Notes under the pieces: generated by a model
Databases searched by the model: none
Told to the model about the DNA's origin: nothing
Seen by the model: the letters and a program-made list of their open reading frames with translations, nothing else
From: Spirochaetaceae bacterium
Lineage (GTDB): Bacteria; Spirochaetota; Spirochaetia; Treponematales; Treponemataceae
Assembly (NCBI GenBank): GCA_031272345.1
Contig: JAISTZ010000077.1
Span: 1-14,049 of the forward strand
DNA length: 14,049 nucleotides
Direction of reading: 5' to 3'
In this document: positions 1 through 6,842 of the stretch, piece after piece
Position numbering within the stretch: the first letter of the stretch is position 1
Layout of the letters: each line of letters opens with the position of its first letter
Program-made: the position numbers and the translations under genes

Positions 1-85
1 CGGAGCAGGGGGGATTCGAACCCCCGGTGCCTTGCGGCACGACGGTTTTCAAGACCGCTTCCTTAAACCACTCGGACACCACTCC
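1..85 (-). tRNA. tRNA-Ser (anticodon UGA)
   Basis: The minus strand folds into a class II tRNA. The acceptor arm pairs GGAGTGG with CTGCTCC and leaves G as discriminator base at position 1. The anticodon arm GCGGT-CTTGAAA-ACCGT carries anticodon TGA. A long variable arm (GTGCC-GCAA-GGCAC) is typical of tRNA-Ser, and the T-arm has GGGGG-TTCGAAT-CCCCC. It reads UCN serine codons. The CCA end would fall outside the window, so whether it is encoded cannot be seen. It has its own promoter at 98-126, which overlaps the end of the toxin gene. Confidence 0.97.
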
Positions 86-97
86 ACAGCAACACAT

Positions 98-126
98 AGT
101 ATACATGAAAGCGGAAAAAGTGTCAA
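98..126 (-). promoter_or_regulatory. sigma-70 promoter of tRNA-Ser
   Basis: On the minus strand, TTGACA (121-126) and TATACT (98-103) are separated by 17 bp, a near-perfect sigma-70 promoter. The predicted transcription start is about 6-7 bases below 98, only a few bases before the mature tRNA 5' end at 85. The -35 hexamer overlaps the TGA stop of the upstream PIN toxin gene (123-125), so the toxin and tRNA genes are packed without spare sequence. Readthrough from the toxin operon into the tRNA is possible. Confidence 0.85.
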
Positions 127-536
127 GCGAAGAGATTCCGTATCCTGACTTTTCCCGGCAGACGGTAAATGTCGAAGTCGGAATCGATGCTGATGATGGA
201 CCGCACACCGGTTCTTTCCGCGGCCACAACCAGGGTGGCGTCGGCAAAATCCATGGGAACGTCCGCGTATTTCCTTGTAAGATCGATAATCCGCGCCATG
301 TCGTCCTCTTCGATCTCCTCAAGGATGATGCCCTTGTTCAGCACCCACTCAAGCAGGTCAATCTGGGCGTTGATGCTGAAATCCAGCATGTGGGACACCT
401 CCGTAAGCACCGCGGTCGTGCTGACGAACCGGTAGGGCGTCCGGGAGATGAATTCCAGCATGGGCTTGTGGTACTTGTCGTCCCGGTCAAACAGGGCGAT
501 AAGGGGCCCCGCGTCAATGAGCACGCTGCTTAGCAT
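123..536 (-). CDS. PIN-domain ribonuclease toxin, VapC-like
   Basis: A 137-residue protein that spans one PIN domain, the usual VapC length. PIN domains are Mg2+-dependent endoribonucleases; VapC toxins cleave tRNA or rRNA and are held inactive by the partner antitoxin. The acidic residues expected in the active site are visible: D8 (LIDAGPL), E46 (LTEVSHML), D96/D99 (MDFADATL) and D118/D120 (SIDSDFD). The start ATG lies inside the 3' end of the antitoxin gene (23-bp overlap, 514-536), with a weak GAGAAG ribosome site, so translation is probably coupled. A GTG four codons later is an alternative start. The RNA target cannot be inferred. The stop overlaps the tRNA-Ser -35 box. The family is clear; toxicity in this host is inferred. 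Confidence 0.88.
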   Translation of the reverse strand: MLSSVLIDAGPLIALFDRDDKYHKPMLEFISRTPYRFVSTTAVLTEVSHMLDFSINAQIDLLEWVLNKGIILEEIEEDDMARIIDLTRKYADVPMDFADATLVVAAERTGVRSIISIDSDFDIYRLPGKVRIRNLFA

Positions 537-765
537 GGAGCTTCTCTTTTAGAAGGGCCTTGTAATTGACGGAAAGTGCGCCGTCCCCGCTGCCGTACTT
601 GCCGAAATAGCGCTTGCCCGTCTGGAAAGAATCCGCGGCCCGCTCCTCTATGGAAAAAAATATCTCCAGCGCATCCTTGACCACAGTGGACTGGGGCCTT
701 TGGGTGACCTCTGAAACTGTCCGGAGCTTGTGCTCCAGTGTTGGGGGTAGACGAACGGTCGTCAT
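514..765 (-). CDS. ribbon-helix-helix antitoxin (CopG/VapB-like)
   Basis: An 83-residue small protein. Residues 1-40 look like a ribbon-helix-helix domain: a short beta-strand (MTTVRLPP), a first helix (TLEHKLRTVSEVTQ), then RPQSTVVKDALEIFF as the second helix. The charged C-terminal half (about 41-83) would wrap the PIN toxin. The start follows a strong ribosome site (AGGAGG, 6 bases before ATG). It is the first gene of a two-gene operon with the PIN toxin and overlaps it by 23 bp. RHH antitoxins normally repress their own promoter as a dimer, alone or with toxin; a palindrome over the -35 box (807-818) is a candidate site. The exact antitoxin subfamily is not recognised from the sequence. 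Confidence 0.85.
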   Translation of the reverse strand: MTTVRLPPTLEHKLRTVSEVTQRPQSTVVKDALEIFFSIEERAADSFQTGKRYFGKYGSGDGALSVNYKALLKEKLHAKQRAH

Positions 766-785
766 AGGGCGCCTCCTGAATACAC

Positions 786-814
786 ACTGTAATACAAAAA
801 TCGTCCCCTGTCAA
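786..814 (-). promoter_or_regulatory. promoter of the RHH/PIN toxin-antitoxin operon
   Basis: Minus strand: TTGACA (809-814), a 17-bp spacer, then TACAGT (786-791; 4 of 6 consensus matches). The predicted start is near 779, giving a leader of about 14 bases that contains AGGAGG before the antitoxin ATG at 765. T-rich phased tracts lie immediately upstream (826-852), and a palindrome overlaps the -35 box. Confidence 0.75.
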
Positions 815-818
815 CAGG
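807..818 (-). promoter_or_regulatory. palindrome over the -35 box, possible antitoxin operator
   Basis: CCTGT-CA-ACAGG on the plus strand is a perfect 5+5 inverted repeat with a 2-bp centre, and it fully covers the TTGACA box of the toxin-antitoxin promoter. RHH antitoxins typically autoregulate through short palindromes overlapping their promoter. The site is short and only one copy is seen, so the assignment is inference. Confidence 0.4.
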
Positions 819-825
819 AATCTCC

Positions 826-852
826 AAAAAAAGTGAAAAAAAGTGAAAAAAA
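826..852. repeat. three A7 tracts phased at 10 bp (curved-DNA / UP-like element)
   Basis: The plus strand has three runs of seven A at 826-832, 836-842 and 846-852, separated by GTG, so the period is exactly 10 bp. A-tracts phased with the helical repeat bend DNA. This block sits about 12 bp upstream of the -35 box of the toxin-antitoxin promoter, where UP elements and curved DNA act. It also lies directly behind the symporter stop codon, where its T7 runs on the transcript strand could assist termination, although I see no strong GC hairpin before them. Confidence 0.6.
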
Positions 853-853
853 C

Positions 854-2221
854 TCACCCCGCCCGGATGTCCCCCCGCTGTTTGAGGTCCCCCAGGATGC
901 GGGCGTAGAATTTCTCGTCAATCCTGAAGCGCCTGAGGTAGACCGCGAAGCCCAGGGCGATAATCCCCATGGGGAGGAGGAGCATGGCGGCTTTGAGCAC
1001 GAGCACCCCCCGGGCCGTAACGTCCGCGGCGCTTTCCGCGGAGTTGATGCCGGAAATCACCAGGGTGACTCCGAGGACGCCGTTTGCCAGGGCCCCGCCG
1101 ATCTTGTTGATGAAGGGCTGAACCGAAAAGGTGACGCTCTCGTTCCGCTTGCCGCTCTTCCACTGGCCGTACTCGATCGTGTCCGCCAGGAACATGAGCA
1201 TCAAAATCTGGATGAAGGCCTCCCCCACGAAAATCAACACCCCCGCCAGTCCGATGATGAGGATGTTCATGGGGGCGAGGAAAAACGTGAGATACCCGGC
1301 AGCCACCAGAATCGTGGCGAAGGTGTAGAGGCGCTTCCGGGAGAAGCGGCGGCTTATAACGGGGAACACCACGAGGGCGCTCAGTTGGGACACCCCCAGC
1401 ACCAGGGCGAACACGGAGTACATGTTTTCGTCACCGTACACGTATTTGAAGAAGTGGACTCCGAAGTTCGCGGTGGTCGTGTAGCCGATCATGAACAGGG
1501 CCATGGAGACCGCCACCCAGAGGAGCTGGTCGTTCCCGAAAATCACCTTGAACATGCCCAGGAGGTAGGTTTTTTCTTCGTCCTTGAAGTAGCCCCGCTT
1601 CTCCCTGACCCCGAAGAGGGTGAGGCACTGGAAGGCCAGCATGAGTCCCGTAACGATGAGGGCGAAGGCGAACCAGCCCTTTTTGGCGCTCCCCAGGGCC
1701 GCTCCCAGGGCGCCCGTCGCGGGGATGATGCCCACCACCACGGTGAAGAGCCCCACGTTGGCGCAGATCCGCGCAAACGCGCCGATGCGCTCCCGCTCCT
1801 TCTGGTCCGTGGAAAGGGCCGGCAGCATTGACCAGTAGGCGATGTCGTTGAGGCCGTAGAAGAGGTCCCAGCACAGGTAACACACCGTAAAGAATACCGC
1901 GTAGGCCGCCCCGGACAGGCCCGTGTCGGTGAACATGAGAATCAGACACACCCCGCCCGCCAGGGCTCCGATGAGCATACCGGGCTTGAACTTGCCCCAC
2001 CGGGTGCGGGTGTTGTCCACGATCATGCCCGCGATGGGGTCGTTGAAGGCGTCGAAGACCCGCAGGGCCGTGAGAATCCCCGTCATGACGAGGAGGGTTT
2101 TGTCGTCCAGATTCAGGACTTCCGTGAGGTAAATCATCAGGAACATGCTCTCCAGGGCGTAGAACATGTCCCGCCCCACGGTTCCCAGGCCGAAACAGTA
2201 GGTGTTGCGCTTGTTTTCCAT
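854..2221 (-). CDS. GPH-family sugar:cation symporter (MFS)
   Basis: A 455-residue polytopic membrane protein, the usual length for the glycoside-pentoside-hexuronide:cation symporter family (MelB relatives), with about 12 hydrophobic segments. The family signature is at residues 57-80: DAFNDPIAGMIVDN followed by TRTRWGKFKP, the loop between helices 2 and 3 with the acidic residues used in cation coupling (D57, D61). The N-terminus (NTYCFGLGTVGRDMFYALE) is also typical. It would import a glycoside with Na+ or H+. An AAGGAGG ribosome site precedes the ATG, and the gene starts 17 bp after the GH13 glucosidase stop. That places it in the same operon and suggests the substrate is a short alpha-glucoside. 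The substrate cannot be read from sequence alone. Confidence 0.9.
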   Translation of the reverse strand: MENKRNTYCFGLGTVGRDMFYALESMFLMIYLTEVLNLDDKTLLVMTGILTALRVFDAFNDPIAGMIVDNTRTRWGKFKPGMLIGALAGGVCLILMFTDTGLSGAAYAVFFTVCYLCWDLFYGLNDIAYWSMLPALSTDQKERERIGAFARICANVGLFTVVVGIIPATGALGAALGSAKKGWFAFALIVTGLMLAFQCLTLFGVREKRGYFKDEEKTYLLGMFKVIFGNDQLLWVAVSMALFMIGYTTTANFGVHFFKYVYGDENMYSVFALVLGVSQLSALVVFPVISRRFSRKRLYTFATILVAAGYLTFFLAPMNILIIGLAGVLIFVGEAFIQILMLMFLADTIEYGQWKSGKRNESVTFSVQPFINKIGGALANGVLGVTLVISGINSAESAADVTARGVLVLKAAMLLLPMGIIALGFAVYLRRFRIDEKFYARILGDLKQRGDIRAG

Positions 2222-2238
2222 AAAAAAGCCTCCTTGCT

Positions 2239-3903
2239 CTAGTGCTGTGACAATAAAAGCCCTTCCCAGGGCTCAAGCCGTCCGCTGATTTCCGTGCGGC
2301 CCGTGGTGGACAGGACGATCTTTGCGCCCCCGGCGGAAGCAAGAATCCGGCGCGGCAGCTTTGCCCCCCTGCCGGAAAGGTTCAGAATCACCGTGTAGGG
2401 CCCGTCCCCGGCGTCTTCCGCGGGATCCCGCCGGTAGGCCATCACCCGGGAATCCCCGTAGACCGGGGCGAAGGGGCCGTACTTCAGGGTGTTGCTTCCG
2501 GCGCGGAGGGCGATGAGCCGCCTGTACCAGGCGAGCACCGAGGAGGGGTCGTTCCGCTGGGCCCCGTAGTTGATGCGGCGGTGGTTGGCGTTGATTCCCA
2601 GCCAGGGTTTGACTCCGGGGGCCGTGAACCCCGCGCCGTCCTCAGCGCTCCACTGCATGGGGGTGCGGGCGTTGTCCCTGGATGCGGTGCGTATCCAGTA
2701 CCACCGGAGGGGCGCGGGCACACACTTCCCCCTGAGCAGGGCGTCCATGTTGCGGCTCTCGACGTCATTCAAGTCGTCCATGCCCTTGAAGTCGAAATTC
2801 GTCATGCCGATTTCCTGTCCCTGGTAGATGTAGGGGGTGCCCCGGAGGGTGAATTCCATGAGCCCCAGGAGCTTGGCGCTCCGCTCCCAAAAGGCGCCGT
2901 CGTCCCCGTAGTGGCTCACGATGCGGGGCTGGTCGTGGTTTTCCAGGTAGAGGGCGTTCCAGTCCAGGCCCTGCTGCCACCGGGTGAGCCGGGAAAGGAG
3001 CTTTTTTGCGCTGAAGGGGAGGGGGACGTACTTGGCGATGAGCCGGTCAACCTCAAGGTGGTCAAAATAGAAGACCATGTCCAGTTCCCCCCGGTCCGGG
3101 CCGCTCAGGTCCCCGGCGTCCTTGAGGGTGGCAAAGGAGGTCTCCCCCACGGTGAAGCAGTCGTACCGGGAGAGCACGTCCGCGCGGAATTCCCGGAGGA
3201 TCCGGTGGGTTCCCTCCTGGGTTAGATAGTGCTCCATCCCCCGCACGGGTCCCGGCCTGCCGTCCCCGAAGGACGACTTGTAGAGCACGTTGATCACGTC
3301 GCACCGGAAGCCCGAAGCCCCCCGGTCGAGCCAGAACCGGAGGATCTTCTTGACCTCCCCGATGACGGCGGGGTTGCGGTAGTTGAGGTCCGGCTGCTTT
3401 TTGTCGAAGAGGTGGAGGTAGTATTCCCCCCGCAGTTCGTCAAACTCCCAGGCGGGCCCCTGGAAATAGCTGGTCCAGTTGTTCGGGAGGCCCCGTGCGG
3501 TTTTTCCGTTGCCCCTGGGGGGCTTCCAGATGTAGAAATCCCGGTATTCCGGGTCACCCCGGCGGCTTTTCTGGAACCACTCGTGTTCGTCCGAGGTGTG
3601 ATTCACCACCAGGTCCATGATGATTCTGATGCCCCGCTTCCGGGCCTCCGCGAAGAGGGCGTCCATGTCGGACAGGGAGCCGAATTGCGGGTTGATGCTG
3701 TAGTAATCGCTGATGTCGTAGCCGTTGTCCGCGTCCGGGGACTTGTACACCGGGGAGAGCCAGATGATTCCCGCGCCCAGATCCCGGATTGCGTCCAGCC
3801 GGGAGATGATGCCCGGTATGTCCCCGATTCCGTCGCCGTTGGAATCCTGAAAACTCCTGGGATATATCTGGTAGACCACGCCCTCTTTCCACCATTCACC
3901 CAT
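2239..3903 (-). CDS. GH13 alpha-glucosidase, oligo-1,6-glucosidase type
   Basis: A 554-residue cytoplasmic glycoside hydrolase of family 13, full length for oligo-1,6-glucosidases. The N-terminus WWKEGVVYQIYPRSFQD and the Ca2+ loop DSNGDGIGD are canonical. Conserved regions include DLVVNH (97-102), GFRCDVIN with nucleophile D202, VGET with acid/base E254, and ENHDQPR with transition-state D324. Val203 directly after the nucleophile is the residue associated with alpha-1,6 rather than alpha-1,4 specificity in this subfamily, so isomaltose or panose-type substrates are favoured. Trehalose-6-phosphate hydrolase is a less likely alternative. No signal peptide is visible. The ATG overlaps the acetyltransferase stop by 8 bp and has GGAGG upstream. 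The symporter follows within 17 bp, so import and hydrolysis are probably coupled. Confidence 0.92.
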   Translation of the reverse strand: MGEWWKEGVVYQIYPRSFQDSNGDGIGDIPGIISRLDAIRDLGAGIIWLSPVYKSPDADNGYDISDYYSINPQFGSLSDMDALFAEARKRGIRIIMDLVVNHTSDEHEWFQKSRRGDPEYRDFYIWKPPRGNGKTARGLPNNWTSYFQGPAWEFDELRGEYYLHLFDKKQPDLNYRNPAVIGEVKKILRFWLDRGASGFRCDVINVLYKSSFGDGRPGPVRGMEHYLTQEGTHRILREFRADVLSRYDCFTVGETSFATLKDAGDLSGPDRGELDMVFYFDHLEVDRLIAKYVPLPFSAKKLLSRLTRWQQGLDWNALYLENHDQPRIVSHYGDDGAFWERSAKLLGLMEFTLRGTPYIYQGQEIGMTNFDFKGMDDLNDVESRNMDALLRGKCVPAPLRWYWIRTASRDNARTPMQWSAEDGAGFTAPGVKPWLGINANHRRINYGAQRNDPSSVLAWYRRLIALRAGSNTLKYGPFAPVYGDSRVMAYRRDPAEDAGDGPYTVILNLSGRGAKLPRRILASAGGAKIVLSTTGRTEISGRLEPWEGLLLSQH

Positions 3904-4384
3904 GCCGCGCCTCCAGAAGCTTTTCCAGATAGATGACCCCCTCGCAGGGATTGTTGTAATAGGGGCCGATCCCGTAGAACCCCTGGGCGCGGTAGAGGCG
4001 GATCGCCCGTTCCATAAAACTCAGGGTGTCCAGCCTCATCCGTTTGTACCCCCGTTCCCGGGCCGCCCGGATTATTGTTTCCACGAGGCCCTGCCCTACC
4101 CCCTTTCCCTTGCAATCGTCCCGCACGAACAGGCGCTTCATCTCGCAGATTCCCTCTTCGAGCTTTTTGATTCCCACGCACCCCACAACGGCGCCGCCGC
4201 GTTTTGCCACGATGAAGGCCCCCTCCGGGGGGTTGTATCTTCCGGGAAAGACTGCCAGCTCAGCGTCGATTTCCTGGAACGAGAGATCCATGTCCAGCCA
4301 GCGGAGGTAGTCCAGAATCAGGCCCTTCGCCTGGGTGATTTCCCCTGCTGTTTCCATAGGTTTATATACCACAGAATTTTCCAT
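3896..4384 (-). CDS. GNAT-family N-acetyltransferase
   Basis: A 162-residue protein with the GNAT fold signature. Residues 57-75 (FIVAKRGGAVVGCVGIKKL) form the central strands. Residues 82-100 (MKRLFVRDDCKGKGVGQGL) carry the acetyl-CoA pyrophosphate-binding loop of the form x-x-G-x-G. RLDTLSFMERAIRLYRAQGF (118-137) matches the usual motif B. It transfers an acetyl group from acetyl-CoA to an amine, but the acceptor is unknown. It is the first gene of the unit with GH13 and the symporter (8-bp overlap). An acetyltransferase leading a sugar operon is unusual, so its link to sugar metabolism is uncertain. The start ATG is only a couple of bases after the predicted transcription start; Met10 (codon at 4355-4357) is an alternative but has no visible ribosome site. 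Confidence 0.88.
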   Translation of the reverse strand: MENSVVYKPMETAGEITQAKGLILDYLRWLDMDLSFQEIDAELAVFPGRYNPPEGAFIVAKRGGAVVGCVGIKKLEEGICEMKRLFVRDDCKGKGVGQGLVETIIRAARERGYKRMRLDTLSFMERAIRLYRAQGFYGIGPYYNNPCEGVIYLEKLLEARHG

Positions 4385-4392
4385 GCTCTTCT

Positions 4393-4421
4393 TTTGTACC
4401 CCCGGCGGACCCCTTTGTCAA
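4393..4421 (-). promoter_or_regulatory. promoter of the GNAT-glucosidase-symporter operon
   Basis: Minus strand: TTGACA (4416-4421), 17 bp, TACAAA (4393-4398; 4 of 6 matches). The predicted start near 4386 is next to the GNAT ATG (4384), implying an almost leaderless transcript. A second TTGACA lies immediately upstream inside the 18-bp tandem repeat, together with TATACT elements at less favourable spacing, so a longer transcript is possible. Confidence 0.6.
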
Positions 4422-4456
4422 TGTCAAATAAAGTATACATGTCAATTAAAGTATAC
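4421..4456. repeat. 18-bp tandem duplication spanning the patatin stop codon
   Basis: ATGTCAAATAAAGTATAC (4421-4438) is followed directly by ATGTCAATTAAAGTATAC (4439-4456), 17 of 18 identical. On the minus strand the 4439-4456 copy encodes the last residues V-Y-F-N and the TGA stop of the patatin barrel protein. The next copy repeats V-Y-F plus another in-frame TGA (18 bp keeps frame). Each copy also carries TATACT and TTGACA, so the duplication touches both a protein C-terminus and the promoter of the next operon. Confidence 0.85.
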
Positions 4457-6745
4457 ACACAACAGGAATTTGCCGTCGAAGGACACGCCGGGGCCCAGGA
4501 AGAGCATACCGACGGGGGTTTCTATCTGGATGCCGGCCCTTGCGCCGCCGATCCATGCGCCGAATTGGTTCACATCCCCAAGGGTGTCCCAGAAACTGCC
4601 CCCCCGCACCGTGAGGGCGAAGAAGCTCCGCAAATTCAATGCGTTGGAAAGGGGCACAATCTCCTCCAGATAGGTCATCCCCAGGGTGAAGGTGTTGCGC
4701 GTCAAAATGTCCATGGCGGAATACCCTGGGATGCCGTCCTTGCCCGTGGGCGAAAAAAGGGACCACCGGGAGGCAAAGTCCCCCATATAGGAGGCGAACC
4801 CGGCGTCAAAGACAAGGTTGCTCTGGGTTCTGGGAGTCCATGCCTTGCTGATTGACCCTTCGATGCGCTCATACCGGGGAAAGCCGGTGGAACGGCTGCC
4901 CCCAAAGGGGAATTCCAGGGTGAACCGGAAGTCAACGTTGTAGAGGAAGGGCAGGATGAGGGGGCGGGTTATGTCCATGGTATTGAAGGTGACTTCAAGA
5001 ACCGCCGAGTGTAAGTCCCCGTAGTAGGAGGTTGAATCCCCGTTGAGCGCCGAGGACTTCTTCACGTACCACAGGGGGTTGAACCGGTAGGCCAGGGAGG
5101 CGGTCAAATAATCCGCGGGAGTCCAGATGAACCGGGCCCAGGCGCCCATGGTCCCCAGGGAGGAGAGCTCATTTTCGGGGCTGAAGGACTGGATGGTTGT
5201 GGTGGAATATGCCAGGTCCCCCTGGATTTCCGCGGAAAACAGGCGGGACAGTTCTTTGGTGAACGTGCCGGTGAATGAGGGCCCCTGGATGTCCGTAAAA
5301 TCATAGGCGAGCTTTATCTGGGCGAGGGAATTGGGGATGGGCATGTCCCGCAGGGCCAGGTCCGTATACCCGCTGAATCTGATGGAGGCCCGTTCCCCCT
5401 GGAGGTAGGCGGCGTTGAAGGCGAGGGAAATATCGTTCTTCCGCCTCATCGCCCTGGTTCCGGTAAGAATCAGCGTGTACTCCCCCTCCCCCGCCGGGGC
5501 GATGCGGTAGCCGATGCTTTCGTAGTCCCCCCTCCGGCGGAGCAGCTCAATGGCAGATTCCAGCTTGGAAAAATCGGCCGGACGGTTAAAAAACCTGCCG
5601 AACAGGGTGTCCAGATATTTTTGGGGAAACTCTCCGGCGATCGCCTCCCCATCTTCCTCCCTGCCGCCGGCGGTGATGGATTCCAGGCGGACCGCGGTAA
5701 ACACGGGCTCCGGGAGATCGAAGTAGGTTCCCGCCCGCTGCCAGGCCCGTTTTTCCAGGGGCCGCAATTCCGCTATGTCCCGGGCAAGGGACAAAAGCCC
5801 CTTCATGTTTTCCGGCTGCCGGGCGATGCGCTCCCCCCGGTCGATCAGCTCCCGGGCCTTGGCAAAGTCGGTCCAGAAAAAATCTCGTAAATCCATGTTG
5901 ATGCGGTAGATTCTGCGGCCGGACGCGGATGCGGGCAGGGGGTTCCTGCTCTGGATGAGCCGTATGGTCTGATCTACCACGGCCTCCATGCCCGTGATGT
6001 CCCCGGTGTTCCGGGGTGTAAGGGAGCCCACGTCGATGTCGATGATGATGTCCGCGCCCCAATCCAGGGCCAGATCCACGGGGTTGTTGTTGAGCAGGGC
6101 CCCGTCTACCATGAAGGTCCCGCCCATGGGCACCGGAGGGAACACCACCGGAAGGCTGATGCTCGAGCGGACAGCCCGGTAGAGGACTCCCCGGTCAAGG
6201 GGGACGCTCATGCCGTTGACAATGTCCACCGAGGTGGCACGGAAGGGCAGGGGCAGGGTGGAAAAGTCCTTCTCCATGGAGACCCGGTAGAGGAGGCGGG
6301 ACAGGAGGAGGGTGATGTTGTGGTCCGGAAAGAGCCCCCGGGACTCTCCCACGCCGGTCTTGTCAAAGGCTACGCGGAAAAAGGGCCCCCGCTCTTCCAT
6401 CAGCTTGGCGGTGTGGTCTACTCCCTCGTTCAGGAAGATGTGCGCCCAGTTAATTTGATTTGCCGCGGCTTCGATGTCCCCCGGGGAATACCCCGCCGCA
6501 TACAGGGCGCCGATGAGGCTCCCCATGCTGTTTCCGGCCACAAGGTCCACGGGAATCCCCACCTCCTCCAACACCTTGAGGAATCCCACGTGGGCGAACC
6601 CCAGGGCGGCCCCTCCGGAAAGCACCAGGGCGACCTTTGGGGGCGGAGCGGCTTTTTGGGGGAATGGTTCCTGGGCGCCCGGCAGGGCGGACACGCAGAC
6701 AATGAATAAAAGGGAAAGCCCCCTTTTTATATTGTTAGCTCCCAT
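4442..6745 (-). CDS. patatin-like phospholipase with outer-membrane barrel (type Vd, PlpD-like)
   Basis: A 767-residue protein. Residues 1-24 are a Sec signal peptide (basic NIKRG, hydrophobic LSLLFIVCVSALPGA). Residues 37-330 are a patatin domain with the oxyanion loop SGGAALG (43-49), nucleophile S73 in GNSMG (71-75) and the second dyad residue D214 in DGALLNNNP. Residues about 345-430 look like a single POTRA (LPEPVFTAVRLESI to YTLILTG). The rest alternates beta-strands as in a 16-strand BamA/TamA-type barrel and ends in an aromatic strand, KFLLCVYFN. This order matches type Vd autotransporters such as PlpD, where the barrel exports the lipase to the surface. Lipase activity is inferred from the intact Ser-Asp dyad. 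No Shine-Dalgarno is visible before the only plausible ATG. It is transcribed separately from rbsD. Confidence 0.9.
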   Translation of the reverse strand: MGANNIKRGLSLLFIVCVSALPGAQEPFPQKAAPPPKVALVLSGGAALGFAHVGFLKVLEEVGIPVDLVAGNSMGSLIGALYAAGYSPGDIEAAANQINWAHIFLNEGVDHTAKLMEERGPFFRVAFDKTGVGESRGLFPDHNITLLLSRLLYRVSMEKDFSTLPLPFRATSVDIVNGMSVPLDRGVLYRAVRSSISLPVVFPPVPMGGTFMVDGALLNNNPVDLALDWGADIIIDIDVGSLTPRNTGDITGMEAVVDQTIRLIQSRNPLPASASGRRIYRINMDLRDFFWTDFAKARELIDRGERIARQPENMKGLLSLARDIAELRPLEKRAWQRAGTYFDLPEPVFTAVRLESITAGGREEDGEAIAGEFPQKYLDTLFGRFFNRPADFSKLESAIELLRRRGDYESIGYRIAPAGEGEYTLILTGTRAMRRKNDISLAFNAAYLQGERASIRFSGYTDLALRDMPIPNSLAQIKLAYDFTDIQGPSFTGTFTKELSRLFSAEIQGDLAYSTTTIQSFSPENELSSLGTMGAWARFIWTPADYLTASLAYRFNPLWYVKKSSALNGDSTSYYGDLHSAVLEVTFNTMDITRPLILPFLYNVDFRFTLEFPFGGSRSTGFPRYERIEGSISKAWTPRTQSNLVFDAGFASYMGDFASRWSLFSPTGKDGIPGYSAMDILTRNTFTLGMTYLEEIVPLSNALNLRSFFALTVRGGSFWDTLGDVNQFGAWIGGARAGIQIETPVGMLFLGPGVSFDGKFLLCVYFN

Positions 6746-6788
6746 GCTTTTTTAGCGGCTAACGCGATTTTTAACAGCCATGGGAACA

Positions 6789-6817
6789 ACCATGGCACAC
6801 CCGGCGCGGATTGTCAA
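6789..6817 (-). promoter_or_regulatory. promoter of the patatin gene
   Basis: Minus strand: TTGACA (6812-6817), 17 bp, CATGGT (6789-6794; only 3 of 6 matches) with TG one base upstream as in extended -10 promoters. The start would be near 6782, giving a leader of about 37 bases. A second TTGACA lies at 6835-6840. The leader holds an 11-bp palindrome TTAGCGGCTAA (6752-6762) just before the patatin ATG. The -10 match is weak, so exact placement is uncertain. Confidence 0.5.
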
Positions 6818-6842
6818 GGGCAATCAACGGGATATGTCAACC

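Noticed and set aside
1..126. tRNA-associated integration site
   Set aside because: The toxin-antitoxin pair sits on the 5' side of the tRNA, there is no integrase and I see no repeat of the tRNA 3' end, so nothing supports an attachment site.
614..1831. 405-codon open frame on the plus strand
   Set aside because: It lies antisense to the well-supported symporter, is rich in His, Glu, Gly and Asp without family motifs, and arises from high GC at third codon positions of the minus-strand gene.
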